A stretch of 64,000 nucleotides of DNA from assembly GCA_046329585.1 (NCBI GenBank), contig JAXLUI010000003.1, positions 310,001 through 374,000 of the forward strand, given 5' to 3'. Source of the stretch: DLKC01 sp002478885 (lineage in GTDB: Bacteria > Bacteroidota > Bacteroidia > Chitinophagales > Chitinophagaceae). Shown piece after piece: positions 1 through 8,097 of this stretch. The notes below the pieces were generated by a model that worked only from the letters and a program-made list of their open reading frames with translations, had not been told where the DNA came from and searched no databases. A program made the position numbers and the translations under genes. Positions within the stretch are counted from its first letter, which is position 1, and each line of letters starts with the position of its first letter.

Positions 1-557
1 TATTGTTTCGTAAACCACACGGAAGAAGGCGCTACACACAGGTAAGGCTTTTGCTTAAGTGGCAGCATTTTTCCAAAGTCTTTCGGCGAAGGGTAAAGCT
101 TTGGCTTTGCTGGCTGGTCATCTGTAAATGCAGCAACAAGAAAATGGTTCCTTTCGATCTCATGCAATGAATGCCCGTTTGCACTCATGTAATGTTTGAT
201 CTTGTGGGTAAACAAAAAACTCCAGGGGTTTTTATCAAAACCAATTGTTTCTTTGGCGTTGGAGAAAACGGTCACAAATCCCGTGGTTGCATAGCGCTGC
301 ACGTTAATCACTTTATCGTAACGTTCCGCTCTTATTTGTTTCAGCAATGCCAACAAGTTTTTATACTTACCAGCTTTCTTATTCCAAACGAGCACATTGT
401 GTAGAAATGGATGACCACTAACCAATCCTTCATTTCCCTTGCGCACCATGTAATCGATGCATGCATCGGGATAGTATTCATGCAATTTTTCAAGGATGCC
501 CGTTGCCAGCACCACATCACCAATAAAAGCTGTTTGTATAACAAGAAATTTTTGCAT
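1..557 (-). CDS. Glycosyltransferase family 9 (heptosyltransferase-like), C-terminus cut by the window edge
   Basis: The frame is open from the ATG at 557 to the left edge, about 185 codons. The N-terminus reads MQKFLVIQTAFIGDVVL, followed by ATGILEKLHEYYP. This is the Rossmann-like opening of ADP-heptose:LPS heptosyltransferases (GT9), which add heptose or related sugars to the lipopolysaccharide core at the cytoplasmic face. A second typical feature is the stretch ending NVQRYATTGF near residue 95, the position where GT9 enzymes have a conserved NLxxxxRS-like region. The acceptor-binding C-terminal half lies outside the window. Family assignment is good; the sugar and acceptor cannot be told. 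Confidence 0.82.
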   Translation of the reverse strand, partial: MQKFLVIQTAFIGDVVLATGILEKLHEYYPDACIDYMVRKGNEGLVSGHPFLHNVLVWNKKAGKYKNLLALLKQIRAERYDKVINVQRYATTGFVTVFSNAKETIGFDKNPWSFLFTHKIKHYMSANGHSLHEIERNHFLVAAFTDDQPAKPKLYPSPKDFGKMLPLKQKPYLCVAPSSVWFTKQ

Positions 558-638
558 GAAGCAAACTGTAAAAAGCAAAGATGCTGTTTAGTGATAATAT
601 CTCATAATATAAAAAGCTATCTATGCAAAGCTTCAACA

Positions 639-669
639 AAAAAAAGCGAAGAAAATCTTCGCTTTTTTT
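639..669 (-). terminator. Intrinsic terminator after the PhyH gene
   Basis: A stem GCGAAGA / TCTTCGC with an AAA loop is extended by A7/T7 flanks. Read leftward it ends in a run of T, about 20 nt past the stop codon of the dioxygenase gene. The A/T flanks make it potentially bidirectional. Confidence 0.8.
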
Positions 670-688
670 CCTGTCGTTATTAAGGTGT

Positions 689-1570
689 TTATTTTATGCC
701 GTCGAATAAAAGCGGGAAAAACTGCCCTTCCATTTTATTTCCTTTCGGCACTGCAGGAACGCCTGCCAGCAGTTCATCATCAGTATCGCTTTTAACGCCG
801 TCTTCAAACACATTGAGCACGAAAGCCCTTCGGGGGCGATCGCTTTTATTTTCGCTGCTGCCGTGCAATGTTAGCGAGTGATGAAAGATAGCCTCCCCTG
901 CTTTTGTTTCTACGTACACAGGTCTGAATTCTTCCCGCTGTTGTGGGGTCAGGTAATCCATTATACCCATCATATTACCCGCGAGTTCAGGCTTGTCAAG
1001 TAAGCCCCAGCGTTGGCTTCCCGGAACATATTGCAGGCAGCCATTTTCAATAGTTGAATCATCGAGGCCGCACCAGCAGGTTAAATGAGCAATGGGTTTT
1101 GTCCTTGTCCAGTATGAGTAATCCTGGTGCCACGCAACCACGCCACCTTTTTTCGGGGGTTTGCAAAACAACTGGTCGTGCCAGAATCGCACAGGAACAT
1201 TTCCAAGCAACTGACTTGCCGCCATTACAAAACGTGGATTCCACAATACATCGTGCAAGCCATCGGTAATGCGCCAGGCTCCAAGTGCATGAAATAATAT
1301 GGTCGACGGGTCTGCCGATTCATTACTGTGAAACTCATAAAACAAATGATGCCCTGGATGTTTAACATCGGCCAATTCCGCAATCTCATTTCTAATTTGC
1401 TCAACCTGTTTTTCGTCAAGCATTTTCACATTGGGCAAGTAACCGTTCTCCTTAAAAAAACCAACTTGTTCATCGCTCAATTTATACTGCTGCCACTCAG
1501 CCGCAGAAGAAGGCCATTTAAAAAGATCAGACAACAATTGATGCGCCGTACTCAGGTCTTTATATGACAT
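689..1570 (-). CDS. Phytanoyl-CoA dioxygenase (PhyH) family Fe(II)/2-oxoglutarate oxygenase
   Basis: A 293-residue cytosolic protein with no signal peptide. The facial triad of the family is visible: WHQD (H148, D150) and the distal histidine H236 in LTLHGSSENKS, followed by paired arginines R246-R248 that bind 2-oxoglutarate in this family. The segment CLQYVPGSQRWG (178-189) is the typical PhyH core strand. Such enzymes hydroxylate diverse small molecules using O2 and 2-oxoglutarate; the substrate is not predictable. It is a single gene with its own terminator, downstream of the SprB-repeat gene and upstream of the heptosyltransferase gene on the same strand. ATG at 1570 is the only start that leaves the full N-terminal helix. 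Confidence 0.85.
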   Translation of the reverse strand: MSYKDLSTAHQLLSDLFKWPSSAAEWQQYKLSDEQVGFFKENGYLPNVKMLDEKQVEQIRNEIAELADVKHPGHHLFYEFHSNESADPSTILFHALGAWRITDGLHDVLWNPRFVMAASQLLGNVPVRFWHDQLFCKPPKKGGVVAWHQDYSYWTRTKPIAHLTCWCGLDDSTIENGCLQYVPGSQRWGLLDKPELAGNMMGIMDYLTPQQREEFRPVYVETKAGEAIFHHSLTLHGSSENKSDRPRRAFVLNVFEDGVKSDTDDELLAGVPAVPKGNKMEGQFFPLLFDGIK

Positions 1571-1698
1571 AAAATCGTTTTTTTAAAAATAACCATTTTT
1601 ATTTTAAGCCTGCAAATTTGAATGTGTTGAGGCCAACGGTTTGCAAGACACCAATACAAGTTTTTGTTACCAACCACATTAATACTATTAGGCTTTGC

Positions 1699-1713
1699 TT
1701 GCGACGCTCCGTT
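1699..1713. repeat. Degenerate core of the dispersed intergenic repeat (variant TTGCGACGCTCCGTT)
   Basis: The 15-mer TTGCGACGCTCCGTT also occurs at 52815-52829. It keeps the GCGnCGC palindrome of the main repeat core with A instead of T in the centre. It lies between the PhyH gene and the terminator of the SprB-repeat gene. Confidence 0.45.
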
Positions 1714-1737
1714 CATCGCTAGGTTCAGTGGGCAGCA

Positions 1738-1769
1738 TAAAAAAAGTGGTCCCGGAAAACCAGGACCAC
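1738..1769 (-). terminator. Intrinsic terminator after the SprB-repeat gene
   Basis: Stem GTGGTCC (1746-1752) and GGACCAC (1763-1769) with a 10-nt loop. On the minus strand it is followed by a run of T (complement of the A-run at 1739-1745). It lies about 30 nt past the stop codon of the 929-residue gene. Confidence 0.85.
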
Positions 1770-1798
1770 ACTTCAACACCCCTTGTTCTAAACAAGTA

Positions 1799-4588
1799 CT
1801 ATTTATCAAGAATGATTTTAATGGATTGCTTCTCCGCGCCATTTATAACAAGCACGTTATAAACGCCTTTGTTATAAGTGCCCAGGTCAAGCTGCTTTGT
1901 ATTCGCACCTTCAAATACATTGAACGATTGCGATTGCATCACTCTGCCTGTCATATCATACACTGCCACGGTAGCAGTTGAAGGTTTTTTAGCCCTTACC
2001 GAAACCGTTACCAATCCTCTTGTTGGGTTCGGAGAAACAGTAACCACAATAGCGTCTGTGGCAACCGTTTCATCCTCTTTTACTATAGTAGATTCTGTGC
2101 TGCTGGTAGTCGCTGCAGCAATGCCGGGCGTTCCACCGCAGATAATCTTCAGTTTTACAACAGAGGTACAACCTGCTTTGTCTTTTACCGTTACCGTGTA
2201 AGATCCTTTGCAGAGGCCAGTCCTTGCTTCGCCAACATAACCATCGTTCCAGGTGTACGTATAAGGTTTCTGGCCACCGCTTGCCGACAACTGTGCAGTG
2301 CCATCACATTTATTTGTTCCGGTTGTATTAGTCACAGTAGAAACAACTTTTATTTTCTTGGGCTGTGCAATAGTAAAAGATACATTTGCTGTACAGCCTG
2401 CATCATCAGTAACCACCACGCTATAGCTACCAGCTACCAGGTTTAACCTGTCTTCGGTGGTAACAGCATCATTCCACAGGTAGGTAACAGTCCCGTTGTT
2501 GCCGGTAGTCGCAATGTCAATTACACCGGTGTTGGCGCCGTAACAGCAGACATTGGTGGTTTTACCGCTGACAGCAAGGCTGCAGGTTGGTTGCTTTATT
2601 GTTACGTTGATGCCATTTGAACAACCATTTTTATCGGTTACAACCACTGAATAACTGCTTGCTTTTAATGCGGTGCGATCTTCATCTGTTGAGCCATCAT
2701 TCCACAGGTATGTATACGGAGCAGTGCCGCCTGTCACAGTAATGTCGATCGAGCCGGTGCTAACATTCACCTTAGTTACATCCACATGCGTTTCAGTTAC
2801 GTTAAGTGCATTTGGCTCGCTAATGGTGAAAGATTTGCTCACTTTGCATCCATTAGCAGTACCAGCATCTACAGTGTATTCTCCTGCAGCAAGTCCAGAT
2901 CGGTCTTCGTCTGTTGAGCCATCGGCCCACAAATAATTCACTGCACCATCGTTACCTGAAACCGTTACATTGATAGAGCCGTTTTTAGCGCCGTTACAGG
3001 TAATATTTTCCAGGCTTCCGCTGATTTCAAGGTTACACTGTGGTTGGTAAATTGTTACGCCCAAACCTCTGCTGCAACCATTCTTATCAGTAACAGTTAC
3101 AGAATAGTCGCCGGCTGTAAGACCAGTACGGTCTTCGCTAGTTGAGCCATCGTTCCACAGGAATTCATAAGCGCCTGTGCCACCAGTAACTGCAATATCA
3201 ATAGAGCCGTTACTGCCATTAACCAACGCAACATTCACGTGAGTTTCCTTGATATCGATCACTGCTGGTTCATGAATGGTAAAACTGTTACTTGCAGTAC
3301 AACCTACCGCATCTTTCACGGTTACTGAATAAGAGCCCGCAGTTAACCCGGAGCGGTCACCATCTGTAGAGCCATCGTTCCATAAGTAAGTAACATTACC
3401 CGAAGCGTTTGTAACGTCAATATCAATTGATCCATTATTATCGTCATGGCAGGTTATGTCTTTTGCTATACCTGCCACATCGATATTACAGTTAGGGCCG
3501 GATATTACAATTGTGCTGCCTGTAGTGCACTTATGCGCGTCTGTTACCGTTACACTATAACTGCCCGCAGTGAGTCCTGTGCGGTCTTCACTGGTGTTTC
3601 CATCATTCCACAAATAGGTATATGGCGCTGTTCCACCCTTTACTGTTATATCAATTGAGCCATTCGCGCCATTTACAACAGCCACGTCAATATGAGTTTC
3701 TTCTACGGTAAGCAGTACAGGATCTTTGATCTCGAAAGACTTGCTCGCTGAACAGCCCCCTTCATCCTTAACCGTTACGCTGTATGTTCCGGCTGCAAGA
3801 GCAGTGCGGTCCTTCTCTGTATTACCGTCACTCCACAAATAAGTGACAGCGCCATTTGCTCCTGAAACAGTAATTCCGATTGAGCCATTGTTTTCTCCAT
3901 GGCACGTGATGTCTTTATAACTTCCGTTAACGCTGATATTACAAGTAGGTGTACAAGAGAAGTTACCGTTGTCGACTGTACCATTATCATAATTTTCATT
4001 AAATAGAGTAAGCGCATTATTGAGATCGGTAACTGTATAAGAACCGCTACAACCACCAATTACGTTGTTGGCAATCGTAATAACCTGGTTGACTGTTTTA
4101 CCGGCAAACGTTCCGCTTTTAAAAATAAGATCGCCTGTGTTTAAGCTGTTACTGCTGAAAGCAGCATCATTAAGATCGAAGCCAACATTGAGTACAGCCG
4201 TTACTAACTGGCCTGCGAGTACATTGCTGTAGTTGCTTCCGGGATCAACCATACTACCTGAAGGTAAAACGGAAGCAGTAGTTCCACTGGGAAGAAAGGA
4301 GTTTACAGCTGCAGCGGAACTAAGTTTAAGGGTATTGCCACCGGAACAACCGATAGTAAGTCCATTTGGAAATGCGGTAGAAAAATGAGCATCACGGTAG
4401 ACGCCTGAGTTACCACCATGCGCATCTGCTCCCCAGCCACCTTGTGTTTGGGTGCGAAAGCCGGTGCAGGAACTGATAACAGAAGTAAGATTTTGGGCAT
4501 TTGCAAAAGCCGGGATTAACAGCATTATTATTGCAAAGCATTTAAGGGTAAACGAATAATTTTTCGTTTTTGGGTAAAAAGGGTACAT
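1799..4588 (-). CDS. Secreted SprB-repeat protein with T9SS type A sorting domain (adhesin-like)
   Basis: 929 residues. A signal peptide (hydrophobic CFAIIMLLIPAFANA, cleavage near residue 32) is followed by a unique domain to about residue 215. Eight SprB-type beta repeats follow, each with a YLWNDGxTxEDRTGLxAGSYSVTVTD-like core of which YLWNDG is the most constant part. They alternate between two forms: one begins with a cysteine-containing ITCHG motif, the other with an ETHVDV motif. The true unit is therefore a pair of about 151 residues, present four times. The last 75 residues (VSPNPTRG onward) are a Por/T9SS C-terminal sorting domain, so export through the type IX system and surface attachment are expected. 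SprB of Flavobacterium johnsoniae is a gliding adhesin with such repeats; this protein is far shorter and may simply be an adhesin. Confidence 0.9.
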   Translation of the reverse strand: MYPFYPKTKNYSFTLKCFAIIMLLIPAFANAQNLTSVISSCTGFRTQTQGGWGADAHGGNSGVYRDAHFSTAFPNGLTIGCSGGNTLKLSSAAAVNSFLPSGTTASVLPSGSMVDPGSNYSNVLAGQLVTAVLNVGFDLNDAAFSSNSLNTGDLIFKSGTFAGKTVNQVITIANNVIGGCSGSYTVTDLNNALTLFNENYDNGTVDNGNFSCTPTCNISVNGSYKDITCHGENNGSIGITVSGANGAVTYLWSDGNTEKDRTALAAGTYSVTVKDEGGCSASKSFEIKDPVLLTVEETHIDVAVVNGANGSIDITVKGGTAPYTYLWNDGNTSEDRTGLTAGSYSVTVTDAHKCTTGSTIVISGPNCNIDVAGIAKDITCHDDNNGSIDIDVTNASGNVTYLWNDGSTDGDRSGLTAGSYSVTVKDAVGCTASNSFTIHEPAVIDIKETHVNVALVNGSNGSIDIAVTGGTGAYEFLWNDGSTSEDRTGLTAGDYSVTVTDKNGCSRGLGVTIYQPQCNLEISGSLENITCNGAKNGSINVTVSGNDGAVNYLWADGSTDEDRSGLAAGEYTVDAGTANGCKVSKSFTISEPNALNVTETHVDVTKVNVSTGSIDITVTGGTAPYTYLWNDGSTDEDRTALKASSYSVVVTDKNGCSNGINVTIKQPTCSLAVSGKTTNVCCYGANTGVIDIATTGNNGTVTYLWNDAVTTEDRLNLVAGSYSVVVTDDAGCTANVSFTIAQPKKIKVVSTVTNTTGTNKCDGTAQLSASGGQKPYTYTWNDGYVGEARTGLCKGSYTVTVKDKAGCTSVVKLKIICGGTPGIAAATTSSTESTIVKEDETVATDAIVVTVSPNPTRGLVTVSVRAKKPSTATVAVYDMTGRVMQSQSFNVFEGANTKQLDLGTYNKGVYNVLVINGAEKQSIKIILDK

Positions 4589-4954
4589 AAGGGCGGTTTT
4601 TTATTGTTCGGATTAAAAAATATACACTATCATAAAGTGATATGCGCAGCCACACAGTTAGAGCATGCAACACAAAACTTGTTGATTCAATTTCTTACCT
4701 AAATTTATTCGGGAAACTAGTTTTCTAAAGGGTTTGTTGTTTCAGAATAAAGATGTTAGGGTCTGGTTTTTTACGAATCGGGCGTAAAAATAGAAAAAGA
4801 TTTGATTTTCTAACAAATTTTTTTTCTTTCCTTTAATTTACCTCCGAACGCAACGCGGTTTTTCACTCGACAATGTGCTGATTAATCATCGGCTTGCTGC
4901 TTGCCGCAACATCGATAAAACCCTTACTGCGCGCTTATTTACAAGCGTTATGCA
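4589..4954. other. Intergenic stretch upstream of the SprB-repeat gene
   Basis: About 365 bases of AT-rich sequence without a credible reading frame. It must hold the promoter of the leftward 929-residue gene, but no clear TAnnTTTG box was found. The right end merges into a copy of the dispersed repeat. Confidence 0.5.
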
Positions 4955-5003
4955 GTCAACTGGTGCGACGCAAGGGACGATGCATGGAGTACAAAAGCCG
5001 GCT
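4955..5003 (+). repeat. Dispersed bipartite repeat, 3' of the sulfatase gene
   Basis: Core ending GTGCGACGCAA at 4973, 22-nt spacer, then AGCCGGCT at 4996-5003. The left part of the core is eroded. The box lies 12 nt beyond the sulfatase stop codon. Confidence 0.75.
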
Positions 5004-5015
5004 TCAAAAAAATTT

Positions 5016-6371
5016 CTAATTATGCATCTGTGTTATTACCGCCTGCAGACTTCTCTTGATGCGTTTTTGTTTTGCACTCAGCGAAGAATCTGCGAGAGGC
5101 GTTTTTTCAAATACATCGGTTTTAAAATTATAGAACTGCCCGGTTTCGTATAATTTATACATACTGTCCTGCGCATACCTCGCATTCTTATCATTGCCCG
5201 TGCAATTTTGCGGATCAAAATGCGTGAACATGCTGCTTCTTATATTTCCCGTTAAGCCCACCAGCTGTGGGTAAAAACTGGTACCGTCGAGCGGACCATA
5301 GGCGGTTGGTACCGGCACATTGGCAATGCCTGCCAGCGTGGGAAGAAAATCGGTAAAATCGATAATGCTGCCATTGATGCTGCCGGCAGCAATGGTGCCT
5401 TGCCAGTTGCAGAAAAGCGGCACATGAATACCATACTCGATGGTTTTACCCTTCGCGCCCTGTATGGTTGTGGTTTTGTATTTTGAGGTTATTTCTTTTT
5501 GTGTTCCGTTGTCGCCGGTGTAAATAACGATGGTGTTATTCATCAATCCAAGCTTGAAAAGTTTCGTTATAATCAGGCCGATTTTCTTGTCCATATACTT
5601 AACCATCGATGGGTAGAATGTAGTATCACTGTGATAAGGATCGGCATCCCATGTGGCAAACTCAGGATCATCAGGTGTTGGGCAGTAAGGCTTATGGCCA
5701 AGGATCATGGAATAGCAGATAAAAAATGGTTTTGCCTTATTGCTGTCGATAAATTTACCTACGTAGTCGGTAAAGATATCGTCCGAATATTTGCCGTTGG
5801 TAAAGCTATCTGGTAAATAGCCACCTTCCTGGTAGATCTTCGGGTTTTTATAGCGCGAGCCCTCTGTTTCCTCCGGGCATACTTTAAAGGGAAGCCACAC
5901 ACTGTATTTGTCAAATCCAAATTTGCGGATAGAATTATCGCCGCCATCAAGTTGCCATTTACCGGCATAGCAGGTTGTATAACCTGCATCCTGCAACATG
6001 TTCCCAATTGTTCGTTGGGTGGTATCCATAATACCCCATATCCCATAATTTCTGAAATTATATTTTCCTGTAAACAGCATGAACCTCGACGGAGAGCATA
6101 AAGGCGCGGCACGTACCTGCGTAAAGCGTATACCTCCTTTCGCGATCTTATCAATATTCGGAGTGGAATAAGAACGGCCTCCGTCGGCAGTGGGGATCTC
6201 GTAGCCGATGTCGTCGCTAACAATCATTACAATATTGGGTTTATCGCTTATCAGGCTGCCAACTGCATCATGAACAGCGGCGCTATCCTTTGAAGTAAAT
6301 TGTTTCTCACAACCGGAGAGTAACGCAACGATGATGATCGCCGTTGTAAGGCTTTTAAATTTTGTGTTCAT
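5016..6371 (-). CDS. Type I sulfatase, lipoprotein
   Basis: 451 residues. The N-terminus carries a lipobox LLSGC with the lipidated cysteine at residue 21, so the protein should be membrane-anchored in the envelope. The alkaline-phosphatase-fold metal site begins with VSDDIGYE (D53, D54). The sulfatase signature CSPSR is at residues 92-96; C92 would be converted to formylglycine by a maturase, and no maturase gene is in the window. HKPYCP near residue 226 is a further active-site segment. Arylsulfatase-like enzymes of this phylum usually desulfate polysaccharides or glycosaminoglycans; the substrate is unknown here. No SusCD pair is adjacent, so it is not part of an obvious polysaccharide utilisation locus. 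Confidence 0.9.
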   Translation of the reverse strand: MNTKFKSLTTAIIIVALLSGCEKQFTSKDSAAVHDAVGSLISDKPNIVMIVSDDIGYEIPTADGGRSYSTPNIDKIAKGGIRFTQVRAAPLCSPSRFMLFTGKYNFRNYGIWGIMDTTQRTIGNMLQDAGYTTCYAGKWQLDGGDNSIRKFGFDKYSVWLPFKVCPEETEGSRYKNPKIYQEGGYLPDSFTNGKYSDDIFTDYVGKFIDSNKAKPFFICYSMILGHKPYCPTPDDPEFATWDADPYHSDTTFYPSMVKYMDKKIGLIITKLFKLGLMNNTIVIYTGDNGTQKEITSKYKTTTIQGAKGKTIEYGIHVPLFCNWQGTIAAGSINGSIIDFTDFLPTLAGIANVPVPTAYGPLDGTSFYPQLVGLTGNIRSSMFTHFDPQNCTGNDKNARYAQDSMYKLYETGQFYNFKTDVFEKTPLADSSLSAKQKRIKRSLQAVITQMHN

Positions 6372-6485
6372 AGCTATTTATTTTACAACAAAGGATATTC
6401 TGACGATTAAAATTAGTGCTAAATAATGGCAACAGCAGTCAACGCGGAATTCAATTTCAATAACACTGAGCTACTCGTCCCACCG

Positions 6486-7922
6486 TTATTTCCTGGTTCG
6501 CAGCCAGTCCCTATCAACTTTGGCAACAAAATTTTTGAAGTAAGTGTCGATATTATCATTGGGAATAAGCTGGCTGTTATTGTCAAAACGACAAAGCTTG
6601 GCAAAAGGGATCAATTTTCCACGCATTTCAGGAATACCATACTCATCGCCGTAAGCCACGAAAAATTGCAGCGAAGCCAATTCGTTCCATCTCGTGAAGT
6701 CAACGTCTCTTAACAACACCGGTAAAAAAGCAAAGCCCGGTTTTAGTTTTTCCAACTCCATAAAAGCGGCAAACTCATGTTGCTTAATAAAAGCAGAGCT
6801 GATAAAATCAGCGCTCACCAGCAGCACTGCAAAGTCGCTGTCTTTTATAGATTGCTGAATATTGGAAAACCAATCTGTGCCGATCTCTATGCTACGGTCT
6901 GTCCATAAATTCCAGGCTGACTGGCTGCGGAGGTTATCTGAAAAAATATCAAAGTAAACCTTGTCTTTATGCGCATAAGAGATGAAAACAGCTGGCGGCT
7001 CAATGACCTTTACATTTTTTTCATCGGCAAGGTTTTTCAGATTGTCGTTCGAGGTATCAGCTGGCTCGGTAGTAATGCCGGTAGACACAGGTGCATCTTC
7101 GGCAGCGGCTGCAATATTGATCGCTTTTTCAAATACCAGGTCTTTTCTTCTTTCCTTGCCTTCGATGGTTTTAATAACAGAGACTTTAAGAATAAGATCA
7201 AATACGCCGCTCAATAACGGAGTTACCCAAAACAACCATTCTGTATAACTTTCTGCATCCACTTCTTGTTCGGCGGAGCTAATTGTTTTAATGGTGAAAT
7301 GTGGTGGCTCTGCAATGTCTATAAGTTCCACTTTCATTACACCCGATAAAACAATGTCTTCCATTTTAACTGCATCGGTGAATGTATCGCTGTCTTTGGC
7401 TGTCAGTTCATCTTTGGCAATACGTACCACGCACTTTTGTTGCTTATTCAGTTTCATGCTGTCGGGAATATCGTACAATATCTTTCCTTTGGCCGGAAGT
7501 GCGGCTTCAGCAGCCGCCGCTGGCTGTGGCTCCGGTGGTTCTGCTCCCGCCATTTCAGGCATTGCTGTTTGGGGCGGCTTCGCTTTTTGCGTGTGATGTT
7601 CCCGCGGTGATTCATCGTTGAAAGATGAAAAGGCCGGGTTGTTCTGCAGCAACGAATACAAATAATTGGGTATGTCTTTTCGCTGTGACGCTGATGCTTT
7701 AATATCGGCAGATAAACCAAATCTTACGGTTCCGAGTAAATCCGTTTGTAGCTGGTAAAGCTTTAATGCAGCATCTTCCTGTGTGAGCTTTTTATATACC
7801 CATTCCTTTTTCAGCTGTTCTACTGATTTTTGCAATCGCTCCAGCAAACCAACGGCAATCTTTTGTTCAATAAGTTTATCGATGGCTGCGAGCGTCTCTT
7901 CAATAGCGGCGGCGATATTCAT
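6486..7922 (-). CDS. TIR-domain protein with N-terminal helical and central beta-rich domains
   Basis: 478 residues, no signal peptide. Residues 1-100 are predicted helical and charged. Residues 101-143 form a Pro/Ala/Glu-rich linker. Residues 145-272 form a beta-rich domain opening KGKILYDIPDSM. Residues 311-445 are a TIR domain: box 1 FISYAHKD (313-320), a WxxW-type NLWTD segment (338-342), and SADFISSAFIKQHEF (370-384), where E383 sits where the NADase glutamate of TIR enzymes is found. Bacterial TIR domains often act as NAD-cleaving effectors in anti-phage systems, with attached domains sensing the trigger. That role is inference here: no partner effector or sensor gene is adjacent. The neighbours are a sulfatase and comM. 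Confidence 0.82.
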   Translation of the reverse strand: MNIAAAIEETLAAIDKLIEQKIAVGLLERLQKSVEQLKKEWVYKKLTQEDAALKLYQLQTDLLGTVRFGLSADIKASASQRKDIPNYLYSLLQNNPAFSSFNDESPREHHTQKAKPPQTAMPEMAGAEPPEPQPAAAAEAALPAKGKILYDIPDSMKLNKQQKCVVRIAKDELTAKDSDTFTDAVKMEDIVLSGVMKVELIDIAEPPHFTIKTISSAEQEVDAESYTEWLFWVTPLLSGVFDLILKVSVIKTIEGKERRKDLVFEKAINIAAAAEDAPVSTGITTEPADTSNDNLKNLADEKNVKVIEPPAVFISYAHKDKVYFDIFSDNLRSQSAWNLWTDRSIEIGTDWFSNIQQSIKDSDFAVLLVSADFISSAFIKQHEFAAFMELEKLKPGFAFLPVLLRDVDFTRWNELASLQFFVAYGDEYGIPEMRGKLIPFAKLCRFDNNSQLIPNDNIDTYFKNFVAKVDRDWLRTRK

Positions 7923-8006
7923 TGACGCAGTGATTATTTAAAGATTGTACTAAGTTACTCAAAGCAAATGTTGGGTAGATAGAAAATGCTGAACAATGTA
8001 CAGGAA

Positions 8007-8055
8007 GTACAAGTGAGTGACACAACGAAGCCGAAAAGCTTGATAAAGCCTGTAA
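8007..8055 (+). repeat. Dispersed bipartite repeat, type B, 3' of comM
   Basis: Core GTACAAGTGAGTGACACAAC at 8007-8026, then a 21-nt spacer and a degenerate box AGCCTGTAA. It lies between the TIR gene start and the comM stop codon. Confidence 0.75.
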
Positions 8056-8097
8056 CATAATTCCAATAACCAGGAATGGTCAAATCAGTTATCCGCA

